A stretch of DNA of 22,941 bases from CAZFAP01 sp964516325. Its GTDB lineage: Bacteria; Auribacterota; JABMQX01. This document shows, in pieces, positions 14,045 to 22,698 of this stretch. Under the pieces are notes generated by a model that was not told the origin of the DNA, ran no database searches, and was given only the letters and a program-made list of their open reading frames with translations. The DNA is taken from NCBI GenBank assembly GCA_964516325.1, contig CAZFAP010000068.1, positions 1 through 22,941 on the forward strand. The letters run 5' to 3'. The translations under genes and the position numbers were made by a program. Positions within the stretch are counted from its first letter, which is position 1. Each line of letters starts with the position of its first letter.

Positions 14045-16636
14045 ATGAGACTCGATAAATTCACTCTGAAAGCCCAGGAGGGACTTCAGGAAGCCCAGCG
14101 CTTCGCCGAGGAGATGAACCATCAGCAGATCGAGACGGAGCATCTTCTCAAGGCGCTTCTTTCCCAGGCAGACGGCATCGTCAAACCTGTCGTGGAGAGG
14201 ATCGGCGCGAAACCCGAAATGCTCGTATCGGCGGTTGACGCGGAGCTGCAAAAGCGGCCGAAGGTCTATGGGGAAGCTCAGGCTGGAGCGTACATTTCAC
14301 CGGACCTTAAAAAGGTCCTCGACTCAGCCGAGAAAGAGGCAGAAGACCTTAAAGACGAGTATGTCAGCACCGAGCACATCCTGCTCGCGATGGTGCGCGC
14401 CAAGGGCCCCGCAGGCGAACTCCTCCGCGCTTTTGGCATAACGCCGGAATCCATCCTTTCTGTGCTGAAGGACCTCCGGGGCGGACACCGCGTCACCGAC
14501 CAAACGCCTGAAGGAAAATTCCGGGCAATTGAAAAGTACAGCCGCGACCTGACCGCTCTCGCCCGCAAGGGGAAGCTCGACCCGGTGATCGGACGGGACG
14601 ACGAAATCCGCCGAGTGATTCAAGTTCTTTCGCGTCGGACCAAGAACAACCCCGTCCTGATTGGCGAGCCGGGCACGGGAAAGACGGCAATCGTCGAGGG
14701 ATTATCTCAGCGTATCGTCAACGGGGATGTGCCGGAAGGACTCAAAGAGAAAAGGCTCCTCGCCCTCGATGTCGGCGCCCTCGTCGCTGGAACGAAATTC
14801 CGGGGAGAATTTGAGGAAAGGCTCAAAGCGTTCCTGAAAGAGATCGAGAACGCCGCCGGGCAAATAATCCTTTTCATAGATGAGCTTCACACCATCGTTG
14901 GGGCAGGGGCCGCCGAAGGCGCCGTTGACGCCTCGAACATGCTCAAGCCCGCCCTCGCGCGAGGCGAACTGCGCTGCATTGGCGCCACAACTCTCAACGA
15001 ATACCGCAAGCGAATCGAAAAGGACCCGGCGCTCGAACGCCGCTTCCAGCCCGTCTATATAGCCCCGCCTTCCGTCGAGGATACCATCGCCATTCTGCGT
15101 GGATTGAAACAGCGATACGAAGTTCATCACGGCGTCAGGATCAAAGATTCCGCCATTATCGCCGCCGCGACACTCTCCAACCGGTACATCTCCGACCGAT
15201 TTCTCCCCGACAAAGCGATTGACCTGATGGACGAGGCTGCCTCTCGCCTCCGCATCGAAATAGACAGCATGCCGACGGAAATTGACGAGATCGAGCGAAA
15301 AATCATGCAGCTCCAGATCGAGAGGCAAGCACTCTCCAAGGAAAAGGACAAGGCTTCTATCGAGAGGCGAGAGAAGATTGATAAAGAGCTCGCCGAGCTG
15401 AAGGAGAAGAGCGGCGCCCTCAAAGCGAAATGGCACAATGAGAAGGAGTTGATTGACCACCTCCGAAAAGCAAACGAAGAGATCGAGGATGCTAAGGCAA
15501 AGGAGCAAGCCGCCGAACGCGAAGGAAACCTCTCTCTCGCGGCAGAGTTGAGGTATGGGCGCGTCCCGCAACTCGAGCGAGAAATCCAGACCGCCCAGGG
15601 GAAATTGCAGCAGCTTCAGAAGGACGGCGCCATGCTCAAGGAGGAAGTGGACGAGGAGGATATCGCGGAAGTCGTCTCCAAATGGACAGGCATCCCCGTC
15701 TCGAAGATGCTCGAGGGCGAAATCCAGAAGCTGATGAACATGGAAGACAGGCTCCGGCAGAGAGTCGTCGGACAGGAGGAAGCCCTCGTCGCCGTGTCAA
15801 ACGCTGTCCGCCGGTCGCGGTCGGGCTTGCAGGACCCCAATAGACCCGTCGGTTCCTTCATCTTCATGGGACCCACTGGCGTCGGAAAAACCGAACTCGC
15901 AAAAGCCCTCGCCGAATTCCTCTTCGACGACGAAAACGCCCTCGTGCGAATAGACATGTCCGAGTACATGGAGAAACATTCGGTCGCACGCCTGATCGGC
16001 GCACCGCCCGGATACGTCGGCTACGAGGAAGGCGGCCAACTCACCGAGCGTGTCCGACGGAGAGGCTATTGTGTCATCCTCTTCGACGAGATTGAGAAAG
16101 CGCATTTCGAAGTGTTCAACGTTCTCCTTCAAATTCTCGACGACGGTCGCCTCACCGACGGGCAAGGCCGGACGGTTGATTTCAAAAACACGGTCATCAT
16201 CATGACCTCCAACCTCGGAAGCGAATTCCTCCAGGATTACGACGAAAAAGACTACGACCGGATGAAGCAAAAAATGATGGAGGTTCTCAGAGGGAGCTTC
16301 CGTCCGGAATTCCTCAACCGCATTGACGAAATCGTCATCTTCCACAAGCTCAATGAATGGCTTCTCAAGCAGGTCGTGGACATTCAACTCAACCGCCTCA
16401 AGAACATCGTCGCCGAGAAGAGAATCGCCATCGAATTCGATGACGCGGTCAAGGCTCAACTCGCAAAAGAAGGTTTCGACCGCGTCTTCGGCGCAAGGCC
16501 CCTCAAACGCGTCATCCAGAAACGCTTGGTGGACCCCCTCGCCGAAAAAATCATCGCAGGAGAGATTAAGGAAGGCGACAAAGTCAAAGCCATCCTTGGC
16601 AAAAACGCCGAAATCGAATTACGCCCGAACAGATGA
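14045..16636 (+). CDS. clpB: ClpB disaggregase (Hsp100 ATPase)
   Basis: The product is 863 residues, close to the usual ClpB length. ClpB forms a cytoplasmic hexamer that works with DnaK to extract and refold aggregated proteins. The N-domain (1-150) begins LDKFTLKAQEGL. The first AAA+ domain has Walker A GEPGTGKT at 207-214, followed by IDELHTIVGAG and FRGEFEERL. The long coiled-coil middle domain (about 405-530), diagnostic of ClpB over ClpA or ClpC, is present. The second AAA+ domain has GPTGVGKT at 609-616, then GAPPGYVGYEEGGQLTE, DEIEKAH and the C-terminal FGARPLKR. All catalytic motifs look intact. It is transcribed alone from the promoter at 13996, with GGAGG nine bases from the ATG. 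Confidence 0.98.
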   Translation: MRLDKFTLKAQEGLQEAQRFAEEMNHQQIETEHLLKALLSQADGIVKPVVERIGAKPEMLVSAVDAELQKRPKVYGEAQAGAYISPDLKKVLDSAEKEAEDLKDEYVSTEHILLAMVRAKGPAGELLRAFGITPESILSVLKDLRGGHRVTDQTPEGKFRAIEKYSRDLTALARKGKLDPVIGRDDEIRRVIQVLSRRTKNNPVLIGEPGTGKTAIVEGLSQRIVNGDVPEGLKEKRLLALDVGALVAGTKFRGEFEERLKAFLKEIENAAGQIILFIDELHTIVGAGAAEGAVDASNMLKPALARGELRCIGATTLNEYRKRIEKDPALERRFQPVYIAPPSVEDTIAILRGLKQRYEVHHGVRIKDSAIIAAATLSNRYISDRFLPDKAIDLMDEAASRLRIEIDSMPTEIDEIERKIMQLQIERQALSKEKDKASIERREKIDKELAELKEKSGALKAKWHNEKELIDHLRKANEEIEDAKAKEQAAEREGNLSLAAELRYGRVPQLEREIQTAQGKLQQLQKDGAMLKEEVDEEDIAEVVSKWTGIPVSKMLEGEIQKLMNMEDRLRQRVVGQEEALVAVSNAVRRSRSGLQDPNRPVGSFIFMGPTGVGKTELAKALAEFLFDDENALVRIDMSEYMEKHSVARLIGAPPGYVGYEEGGQLTERVRRRGYCVILFDEIEKAHFEVFNVLLQILDDGRLTDGQGRTVDFKNTVIIMTSNLGSEFLQDYDEKDYDRMKQKMMEVLRGSFRPEFLNRIDEIVIFHKLNEWLLKQVVDIQLNRLKNIVAEKRIAIEFDDAVKAQLAKEGFDRVFGARPLKRVIQKRLVDPLAEKIIAGEIKEGDKVKAILGKNAEIELRPNR

Positions 16637-16744
16637 GCGCACCGTGGGCGCACGGGCAGTGGGGTTTGCGTGTGCGTTGTGGACATGGCGCCGCCCGCGC
16701 GCGACTACGACGCAGCTGCAACGGAGATCATCGGGACCAACATG

Positions 16745-16774
16745 TTGAGGGAGGCGAGCGGTTATTGATATAGT
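16745..16774 (+). promoter_or_regulatory. Probable promoter of the hydrolase gene
   Basis: TTGAGG (16745-16750), an 18-bp spacer and TATAGT (16769-16774). It lies about 75 nt before the ATG at 16850, in the 213-bp gap after clpB, which holds nothing else I recognise. Confidence 0.4.
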
Positions 16775-16849
16775 GACATCGGTGTCCGACGAGACGGATC
16801 GGCCGCCACAACCGAGACTCTGGTTTCACGAACTGAGAGGAGAGGTCAG

Positions 16850-18796
16850 ATGAAAGCGATTGGCATTGTGGTTCTGACAATGGGGGCGATTTTTCTTATG
16901 AGCAATCAGGGGATTTCGCAGGATTTGCCGGGGGACAGGATGATGGAGGAGTATCTCGCAGAGGAGACAAAGGAAATCGTTGCGACGTTCATGGCCGGGA
17001 TTCAATCGAAGGAGAGTTGGGAGAAGATTCGCCCGCGGCTCAAGGAGGAATACTTTTACATGCTCGGCCTATGGCCCTTGCCGGAAAAGACGCCGCTCAG
17101 TCCGGTGATTACGGGCACGCTTGAAAGACCGAGCTATCGCGTCGAGAAACTTCATTTCCAGAGCCGACCGCAACTCTATGTCACCGGCAATCTCTATCTG
17201 CCGCAGAAAATCGAGGGGCGGGTTCCGGCGATTCTTTACGTGTGCGGGCATGCGGGAAAGGGGAGGAACGGCAACAAGACCGCGTTTCAGCATCACGGCA
17301 TTTGGTTTGCCACGCACGGGTACGTGTGCCTCATCATAGATACCCTCCAGCTCGGAGAGATCGCGGGCATCCATCATGGCACGTACCGCGAGGGGCGATG
17401 GTGGTGGCATTCAAGGGGATACACGCCCGCCGGAGTCGAATGCTGGAACGGCATCCGGGCCATTGACTACCTCGTCAGCCGCCCGGAGGTTGATCCGGAG
17501 CGCATCGGCGTAACAGGCATCTCCGGCGGCGGGGCTTCGAGCTTCTGGATTTCTGCCGCCGACGAGCGGGTCAAGGTGGCAGTTCCGGTGAGCGGGCTGA
17601 GCGACCTGGAGACGCAGGTGATTGATAAGGTTATCAATGGACACTGCGACTGCATGTTTCTCTACAACACGTACCTCTGGGAGTTGACCGGCATCGCCGC
17701 GCTTCTCGCCCCGCGCCCATTTCTCTTCGCCAATTCCGACTGGGATACGATTTTCCCCATGCCGGGAAATCAGCGAATACGAGACCGCATGGAGAATTTG
17801 TACCGGCTTTACGACAAGGCGGGCGAGCGCGGCGCGTTTAACATCTGCGTTGCCCCGGGCGGGCATTCCGACAGTTACGAACTTCGGCTCATGGCTTACC
17901 GCTTTATGAACCGACATCTCAAGAACGACAACAACGAACCCGAGGAGCCCAAGCCCGAGTTGTTCAAGCTCGAAGAGCTGAGGGTATTTCCCGAGGACAA
18001 GGATATTCCCGGCGACCAGCTCAATACCAAGATAGACGAGATTTTCGTCCCGACGGCTGAGGTTGCCCTTCCCTCGGCGGGAGAATTTCCGCGCTTCAAA
18101 GAAGAAATGCTGAGAAAGCTCCGGGATTATTGCTTCCGCGCCTGGCCGGAGAGTTACCCGACCGATGTGGGTAAACCACGGGACAAAGGTTATAATGAGC
18201 CGCATGTTTACGTCCACGCGGTCGGCCGTTCCGGAGCCGAGAGTACTGGCGATCCGTGCCTGATCGTCCTCAACCCCGGCGAAACGCTGGAAAACTACCC
18301 GCCGGAGCTTCTGGAACTGGTGCGCGACAACTACGTCATCTTCCTGATGCCCCGCGGCGTCGGCCCGACGGAATGGACCACGAAAAATCCCCCCAACTAC
18401 GTCGAGAGGTCGCTCGCTCTGTTGGGAAGGACCGTGGACAGCGGCCGCGCCTGGGACATTCGCGCTGCCGCTTTCGACACCAGGAGGCTGCACATCGCGG
18501 AGGGCGCCGGGGACCGCCCTGTCAAAGTTATGGGGAAGGGTCAGGCAGGCATCATCGCGGCTTACGCCGCTCTCTTTGAGCCAAGCATCTCGGAAGTCAT
18601 TCTCGTCGAGCCAACGGAAACGCACATGAAGGGCCCGCATTTCCTCAACGTCCTGAGAGTTCTTGACATCCCCGATGCCCTGGGGCTTCTCGCCCCCAGG
18701 AAGCTGACCATCTACGGCGCCTCCCCGGACGCTTTCAAAAAGACGGCGGCTCTTTACGAAATAGCCGGAGCGAAGGAGAGATTTGTCGTGAAATGA
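16850..18796 (+). CDS. Exported tandem-domain alpha/beta hydrolase (acetylxylan-esterase-like)
   Basis: The product is 648 residues. The start has GAGAGGAGAGG ahead of it and a signal peptide ending near GISQ. The first domain (about 90-375) is an alpha/beta hydrolase with nucleophile Ser225 in TGISGGG, an acid at Asp297 or Asp299 (NSDWD) and His339 in PGGHSD. The GIHHGTYREG and WWWHSRGYTPAG segments are, from memory, typical of planctomycete and verrucomicrobial esterase-like proteins annotated as acetylxylan esterase or prolyl-oligopeptidase family. An Asp/Glu/Pro-rich linker (about 370-420) leads to a second hydrolase-like domain (about 465-648). There the elbow reads GKGQAG (562-567), with Gly in place of the nucleophile. 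It probably deacetylates or de-esterifies a plant or algal polysaccharide outside the cytoplasm. The substrate is inferred from family only. Confidence 0.82.
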   Translation: MKAIGIVVLTMGAIFLMSNQGISQDLPGDRMMEEYLAEETKEIVATFMAGIQSKESWEKIRPRLKEEYFYMLGLWPLPEKTPLSPVITGTLERPSYRVEKLHFQSRPQLYVTGNLYLPQKIEGRVPAILYVCGHAGKGRNGNKTAFQHHGIWFATHGYVCLIIDTLQLGEIAGIHHGTYREGRWWWHSRGYTPAGVECWNGIRAIDYLVSRPEVDPERIGVTGISGGGASSFWISAADERVKVAVPVSGLSDLETQVIDKVINGHCDCMFLYNTYLWELTGIAALLAPRPFLFANSDWDTIFPMPGNQRIRDRMENLYRLYDKAGERGAFNICVAPGGHSDSYELRLMAYRFMNRHLKNDNNEPEEPKPELFKLEELRVFPEDKDIPGDQLNTKIDEIFVPTAEVALPSAGEFPRFKEEMLRKLRDYCFRAWPESYPTDVGKPRDKGYNEPHVYVHAVGRSGAESTGDPCLIVLNPGETLENYPPELLELVRDNYVIFLMPRGVGPTEWTTKNPPNYVERSLALLGRTVDSGRAWDIRAAAFDTRRLHIAEGAGDRPVKVMGKGQAGIIAAYAALFEPSISEVILVEPTETHMKGPHFLNVLRVLDIPDALGLLAPRKLTIYGASPDAFKKTAALYEIAGAKERFVVK

Positions 18797-18875
18797 GGCT
18801 AACTTCGCTGCCGTTGCGTAGCGAAACGAGGCCGCTTATCGCCCCGCGGCACGGGCCCCGAGCATTTACGCGGTG

Positions 18876-18904
18876 TTGACAAATTTCGCACAGCGCGGTA
18901 ACAG
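18876..18904 (+). promoter_or_regulatory. Weak candidate promoter of the NHL gene
   Basis: A perfect TTGACA (18876-18881) is followed after 17 bp by TAACAG (18899-18904), only a half match to TATAAT. It begins TTGACAAAT like the two promoters upstream of clpB. A stem TTCGCT/AGCGAA at 18804-18825 lies just before it, after the hydrolase stop. Confidence 0.35.
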
Positions 18905-19017
18905 GTATGTGCACATTGGCATCTTCGCGGTCCCTACCGCGGGGGCTGCAGGCGCGGGACGGGTTCTGCAGTAGATGGTCCGGAAACCGATGGGATGGAC
19001 CCATAGGGAGGGAAACC

Positions 19018-21093
19018 ATGAAAGCGGTAACAGCAATCGTAGCTTTGTTGTGCGTCTGTCTCTGGCCTTTTTGGCTTTCGAGAGTTCTGTCGCAGGAGTG
19101 CTACATCTTTGTGAAGGCATGGCCGCAATGGAACGAGGACTGGTACTTCGCGTTTCCGCAGGGCATAGCGGTTGGTCCGGAGGGAAACGTGTACGTTCTC
19201 GATACCGGAAACTGCATCGTCAAGAAGTTCGATCCCTCAGGCAAGCTGCTGGTCAAATGGGGCGGGCCGGGCGACCTCGATGGACAGTTCGGCGCGGGGC
19301 ATTGGCCCGGCGACGGCCCCGTGGACGTAGCTGTGGATTCATCCGGAACCGTCTACGTCGCCGACACATACAATTACAGGATTCAGAAGTTCGATTCATC
19401 GGGCAACTTCCTGAGGAAATGGGGTTCCCAGGGCACCGGGGACGGAGAGTTCGGTGACGACCCCTTTGGTGGGGGCCCGGGCGGGGTAGCTGTGGGCGCA
19501 TCTGGAAATGTGTTCGTCATGGACATCGCAAACCGTCGGGTTCAAGTGTTTGACTCCTCGGGCAAGTTCTTGAGGAAGTGGGGGTCCGAGGGATCGGGCG
19601 ACGGACAGTTTGGTGGCGGCATGGGATGGGGTTACGCTCCTGGCATAGACATTGACGCGTTGGGGAACATCTACGTCGTGGATCCGTCGAACTGCAGGGT
19701 ACAGAAGTTCGATTCATCCGGCAGGTTCCTGGGGAAGTGGGGGTCTTGCGGCTCCGGGGACGGGGAATTCACCGAGCCCCGGGCCCTCGCCGTAGACCCC
19801 TACGGACAGGTTTTTGTCGTCGACATGGGTTACGTGATCCATATGTTCGACTCTCAGGGCAATTTCGTCGCCAGCTCGGGCTGGGGTTTGGGCTTAGGCG
19901 AGTTGGGCGGCATAGCGTTCGATTCGTTCGGACTGCTCTATGTGGCGGGAGGTCGTGGCAGCCACAGCGTTCAAAAGCTCTTCTGCGATGTTTGGGAGGA
20001 TCATCTGTTCCTCAGCCCCCAGACCAAATGGGGGTCGGGCGGGTCCGGACAGGGAGAGCTCGCAGGGCCCGAGAGCGTAGCCGTAGATTCGTCCGGCAAC
20101 GTCTATGTGGCCGACGCCGGCAACGGAAGGATTCAGGTTTTCGATCCCAGCGGAAACTTCCTGAGGCAAATCGGGTCACCAGGCTGGGGTGACGGAATGT
20201 TTTCGGAGCCTTCCGCGGTAGCGCTGGATACCTCGGGGAATCTGTACGTCCCCGATAGGCATCAGGCCACGATCCAGGTCTTTGACCCCTCGGGTAAGTT
20301 TTTGAGGAAGTGGGGCTCCCTGGGCTCGGCGGATGGAGAGCTTTACTTCCCGCAAGGCATAGCCATAGATTCGTCTGGGAACGTGTACGTGGCAGACTGT
20401 TGGAACGATAGGATCCAGGTGTTCGATTCCACCGGAAAGTTTCTCAGGAAGTGGGGCTCGGAAGGGGAGGGAGAAGGCGAGTTCGAGGACCCATACGGTA
20501 TAGCCGTGGATTCATCCGGAAACGCATACGTGGTGGACTACTGGAACTGGAGGGTCCAGAAGTTCGATTCATCGGGGAAGTATCTGGACGAGTGGGGCGA
20601 CTGCTGCAGTGACGACGGGGAATTCGATGAGCCCTGCGGGATAGCGGTGGATGTGTTGGGCAACGTCTATGTCGCCGACAGCGCCAACAACAGAATTCAG
20701 AAATTCGACCCCCAGGGGCGGTTCCTGGCAAAATTGGGGAGCGCGGGCGGCGGGCCCGGGCAGTTCATCGAGCCCATGGGTGTGGCAGTGGACTCCGCCG
20801 GAGAGGTTTATGTCGCCGATACGGGCAACAATCGCATTCAGAGGTTCCGACGAGAGTTCAGGTTCACCATGCGGTCAATCTGGTGCGCGCCCCCTTGGCC
20901 CCCCGAGATTGGGTGGTATACCGAGACCGGCAGAAACTACAGGGTCTGGGCCTCGGCCGATGCGTTAAATTGGATCCCCGTGAGCGACGTGATCCCCGCT
21001 GGCCAGAACGACTGGATGGACTGGGGCGAGCACGACCTTGGCCGCCCCTCTACCGCGCCGCGCCGTTTCTACCGCGTCGAGCAATTGGAATAG
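19018..21093 (+). CDS. Exported NHL-repeat beta-propeller protein with 12 blades
   Basis: The product is 691 residues. I chose ATG 19018 because GGGAGGG precedes it and a signal peptide (MKAVTAIVALLCVCLWPFW, ending near VLSQ) begins there; longer in-frame starts upstream lack both. Twelve NHL repeats follow, each close to a GIAVDSSGNVYVADTxNxRI core, then Q-[KV]-FDSSGKFLRKWGS and GxGDGEF. That is enough for two six-bladed propellers. Blades 5 and 6 (about 265-345) are the most degenerate and separate two better-conserved groups. The last 75 residues form a distinct domain (GRNYRVWASADALNWIPV to RRFYRVEQLE), of a type I associate with C-terminal tails of secreted proteins in candidate phyla. 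NHL propellers usually mediate binding, and some act as hydrolases. No enzyme motif is visible. It probably acts outside the cytoplasm. Confidence 0.9.
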   Translation: MKAVTAIVALLCVCLWPFWLSRVLSQECYIFVKAWPQWNEDWYFAFPQGIAVGPEGNVYVLDTGNCIVKKFDPSGKLLVKWGGPGDLDGQFGAGHWPGDGPVDVAVDSSGTVYVADTYNYRIQKFDSSGNFLRKWGSQGTGDGEFGDDPFGGGPGGVAVGASGNVFVMDIANRRVQVFDSSGKFLRKWGSEGSGDGQFGGGMGWGYAPGIDIDALGNIYVVDPSNCRVQKFDSSGRFLGKWGSCGSGDGEFTEPRALAVDPYGQVFVVDMGYVIHMFDSQGNFVASSGWGLGLGELGGIAFDSFGLLYVAGGRGSHSVQKLFCDVWEDHLFLSPQTKWGSGGSGQGELAGPESVAVDSSGNVYVADAGNGRIQVFDPSGNFLRQIGSPGWGDGMFSEPSAVALDTSGNLYVPDRHQATIQVFDPSGKFLRKWGSLGSADGELYFPQGIAIDSSGNVYVADCWNDRIQVFDSTGKFLRKWGSEGEGEGEFEDPYGIAVDSSGNAYVVDYWNWRVQKFDSSGKYLDEWGDCCSDDGEFDEPCGIAVDVLGNVYVADSANNRIQKFDPQGRFLAKLGSAGGGPGQFIEPMGVAVDSAGEVYVADTGNNRIQRFRREFRFTMRSIWCAPPWPPEIGWYTETGRNYRVWASADALNWIPVSDVIPAGQNDWMDWGEHDLGRPSTAPRRFYRVEQLE

Positions 21094-21108
21094 GCGCTAT
21101 CGTTGCCC

Positions 21109-21136
21109 GCGGCCGAGGCCGCCTTTGACCCTTTTT
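21109..21136 (+). terminator. Terminator candidate after the NHL gene
   Basis: GCGGC (21109-21113) and GCCGC (21118-21122) form a short GC stem. CTTTGACCCTTTTT follows, a T-rich tail, 15 nt after the NHL stop codon. Confidence 0.5.
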
Positions 21137-21156
21137 GCCAGACGGAAGCTCCGCGG

Positions 21157-21179
21157 GGGCTGCCTGGGAGAGGCAGCCC
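21157..21179. terminator. Perfect 9-bp hairpin between convergent genes
   Basis: GGGCTGCCT, loop GGGAG, AGGCAGCCC. It sits in the 103-bp gap between the two convergent genes and may terminate either strand, although no T tract follows it. Confidence 0.45.
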
Positions 21180-21196
21180 GTGACACTGCGCTGAGG

Positions 21197-22690
21197 CTAA
21201 CGCCACTGGCTCTGCTTGGCGACCCGAAGCCCCAATGACGCCGCTCGCCCGATGCCGCCAAATCCCGCCCAGATGACGGGGAACAGCAGCGTCGAAAAGA
21301 AGACGGAAATGGTCAGCGCCGCCTGACACCAGAACAAAATCATCCCTTCCGACGAGGGGCTTGGGGAGTGCCACAGCGAGAGGGGACGGGCTTTTCGCAC
21401 AGTTCTCCAATAGCGAATTGCCGACGTGGCGATGGTCAGGGAGGGGATTGCCATGAGTGCGGCAATGAGGAGCCACGGCGCCCTGGGCTCGCTGGAGAGC
21501 CGCGGAATCTTTCTTGCCTCCCTCGTCCATGGCACCGCCGACAGGGCATACGCGCCGATGGCATCGAGAATGAGCGTTTTCCCACGCAAATACCGTCTCA
21601 TGCCGCTGGTAGTGCTTGGCATTGCGACCGCTTCGAGAAAGCCCATTGCACCGCAAAACGCTTCCTCGTCTCCGGCGAGCTTCGCAGCGATCATTCCGGT
21701 CAGGGTCGCCAAAACGCCGTGCCCGCGGACAATGGGCCCTGTGCCTATGTCGCCGTCAGGCGCCTGACCTCGCGCGAACTCTCGCCACGTTCGCAAGCCC
21801 AGGAACGAATTTCCGAAGTGCCTGCGGAATCGGGAATACTGCTGCTCGAACAGTTCGGGGTCTACGTCGCGCAGCTCGATGAGGCTCAGAGCGAGCGAGG
21901 AGCCGCGACCCCGCATTTGAGGCTCCCCCGTCGCTGAGTTCACATCGAAGGGAAGCGTGCCGGTCTTTGGGTCGAGCGCGCCTTCGGCCCACTCCTTCCA
22001 CTCCTCGACCACGCTGCTATAGTCGGTACCGAACTTCTCGTCGTGGAGCCGAAGGGAACGCAGCGCTGCCAGGTTGTCCGGCGGCCAGCAGAAGCCCCGG
22101 AACGAGTCCACGAGACCGTAGGGCGCCGACGCGAACGCGTTGGCCATGAGTTGACAGTTCTCGTGGTATTCCTCGGTGAGCCGCCAGAACGGGCTATCGC
22201 TGATGAGGTGCAACCCGGCAAGCAGAAGTGTTCGCCGCGAAAGGAAGAAAAGCCCGTACGGCACCTGCGTGGTGGGAAACCTCTCGAGGACATCCGGCTC
22301 GTAGAGGCATTCCAGGCACCACTCGACTTCCCTGGCGAGCCGCATTCGCTTGCTCAGGTCTGCCCGTTCCGCCACCCCCACGTTTACGAGGGCTTCCCCG
22401 TAGATGAAGTAGGCGACCATGCCCGCATCGGGAAAATATTCCTCGAACTGCCCGATGCCATTGTGATTCTTGAGCTGGTCGCCGACGTAGCGCAGCATCG
22501 CCTCCGCCCGCTCCACTCTGTCGGTCGGCGATAGAGCCGCTACCCGCCATGCTCGGTAGGCAAAGCTCCCGAAAAAGAGCGTTACCCCGAGCGCGAAGCC
22601 CGCCGACCACAAGACCGACCACCGCTTGAGCCACAGAGATTCTGCCGCGACGCGTTTTTGGAAAGTGGACTCCAAGAGGCAGCCCCCCAT
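21197..22690 (-). CDS. Membrane protein with a large helical domain, function unknown
   Basis: The product is 497 residues and not securely recognised. One hydrophobic helix is near the N-terminus (about 24-46) and two are near the C-terminus (about 408-430 and 449-478). The roughly 350 residues between them are helix-rich, with conserved-looking patches FCWPPDNLAALRSLRLHD, LDPKTGTLPFDV and RGRGSSLALSLIEL. The arrangement suggests an (alpha/alpha) toroid, as in linalool dehydratase-isomerase-like or glycosidase-like domains on the outer face of the membrane. This is inference only. The gene starts eight bases after the stop of the partial gene at 22699, so they are probably co-transcribed. 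It is convergent with the NHL gene. Confidence 0.75.
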   Translation of the reverse strand: MGGCLLESTFQKRVAAESLWLKRWSVLWSAGFALGVTLFFGSFAYRAWRVAALSPTDRVERAEAMLRYVGDQLKNHNGIGQFEEYFPDAGMVAYFIYGEALVNVGVAERADLSKRMRLAREVEWCLECLYEPDVLERFPTTQVPYGLFFLSRRTLLLAGLHLISDSPFWRLTEEYHENCQLMANAFASAPYGLVDSFRGFCWPPDNLAALRSLRLHDEKFGTDYSSVVEEWKEWAEGALDPKTGTLPFDVNSATGEPQMRGRGSSLALSLIELRDVDPELFEQQYSRFRRHFGNSFLGLRTWREFARGQAPDGDIGTGPIVRGHGVLATLTGMIAAKLAGDEEAFCGAMGFLEAVAMPSTTSGMRRYLRGKTLILDAIGAYALSAVPWTREARKIPRLSSEPRAPWLLIAALMAIPSLTIATSAIRYWRTVRKARPLSLWHSPSPSSEGMILFWCQAALTISVFFSTLLFPVIWAGFGGIGRAASLGLRVAKQSQWR

Positions 22691-22698
22691 TCTGGCGG

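Noticed and set aside
13603..14058. A 151-codon plus-strand open frame upstream of clpB
   Set aside because: Its start lies inside the 13596 promoter, it overlaps the clpB start, and the Ser/Pro-rich translation reflects the pyrimidine-rich spacer.
17411..18640. A 409-codon minus-strand open frame antisense to the hydrolase
   Set aside because: It is a shadow of the hydrolase gene, with no recognisable domain and no start signal.
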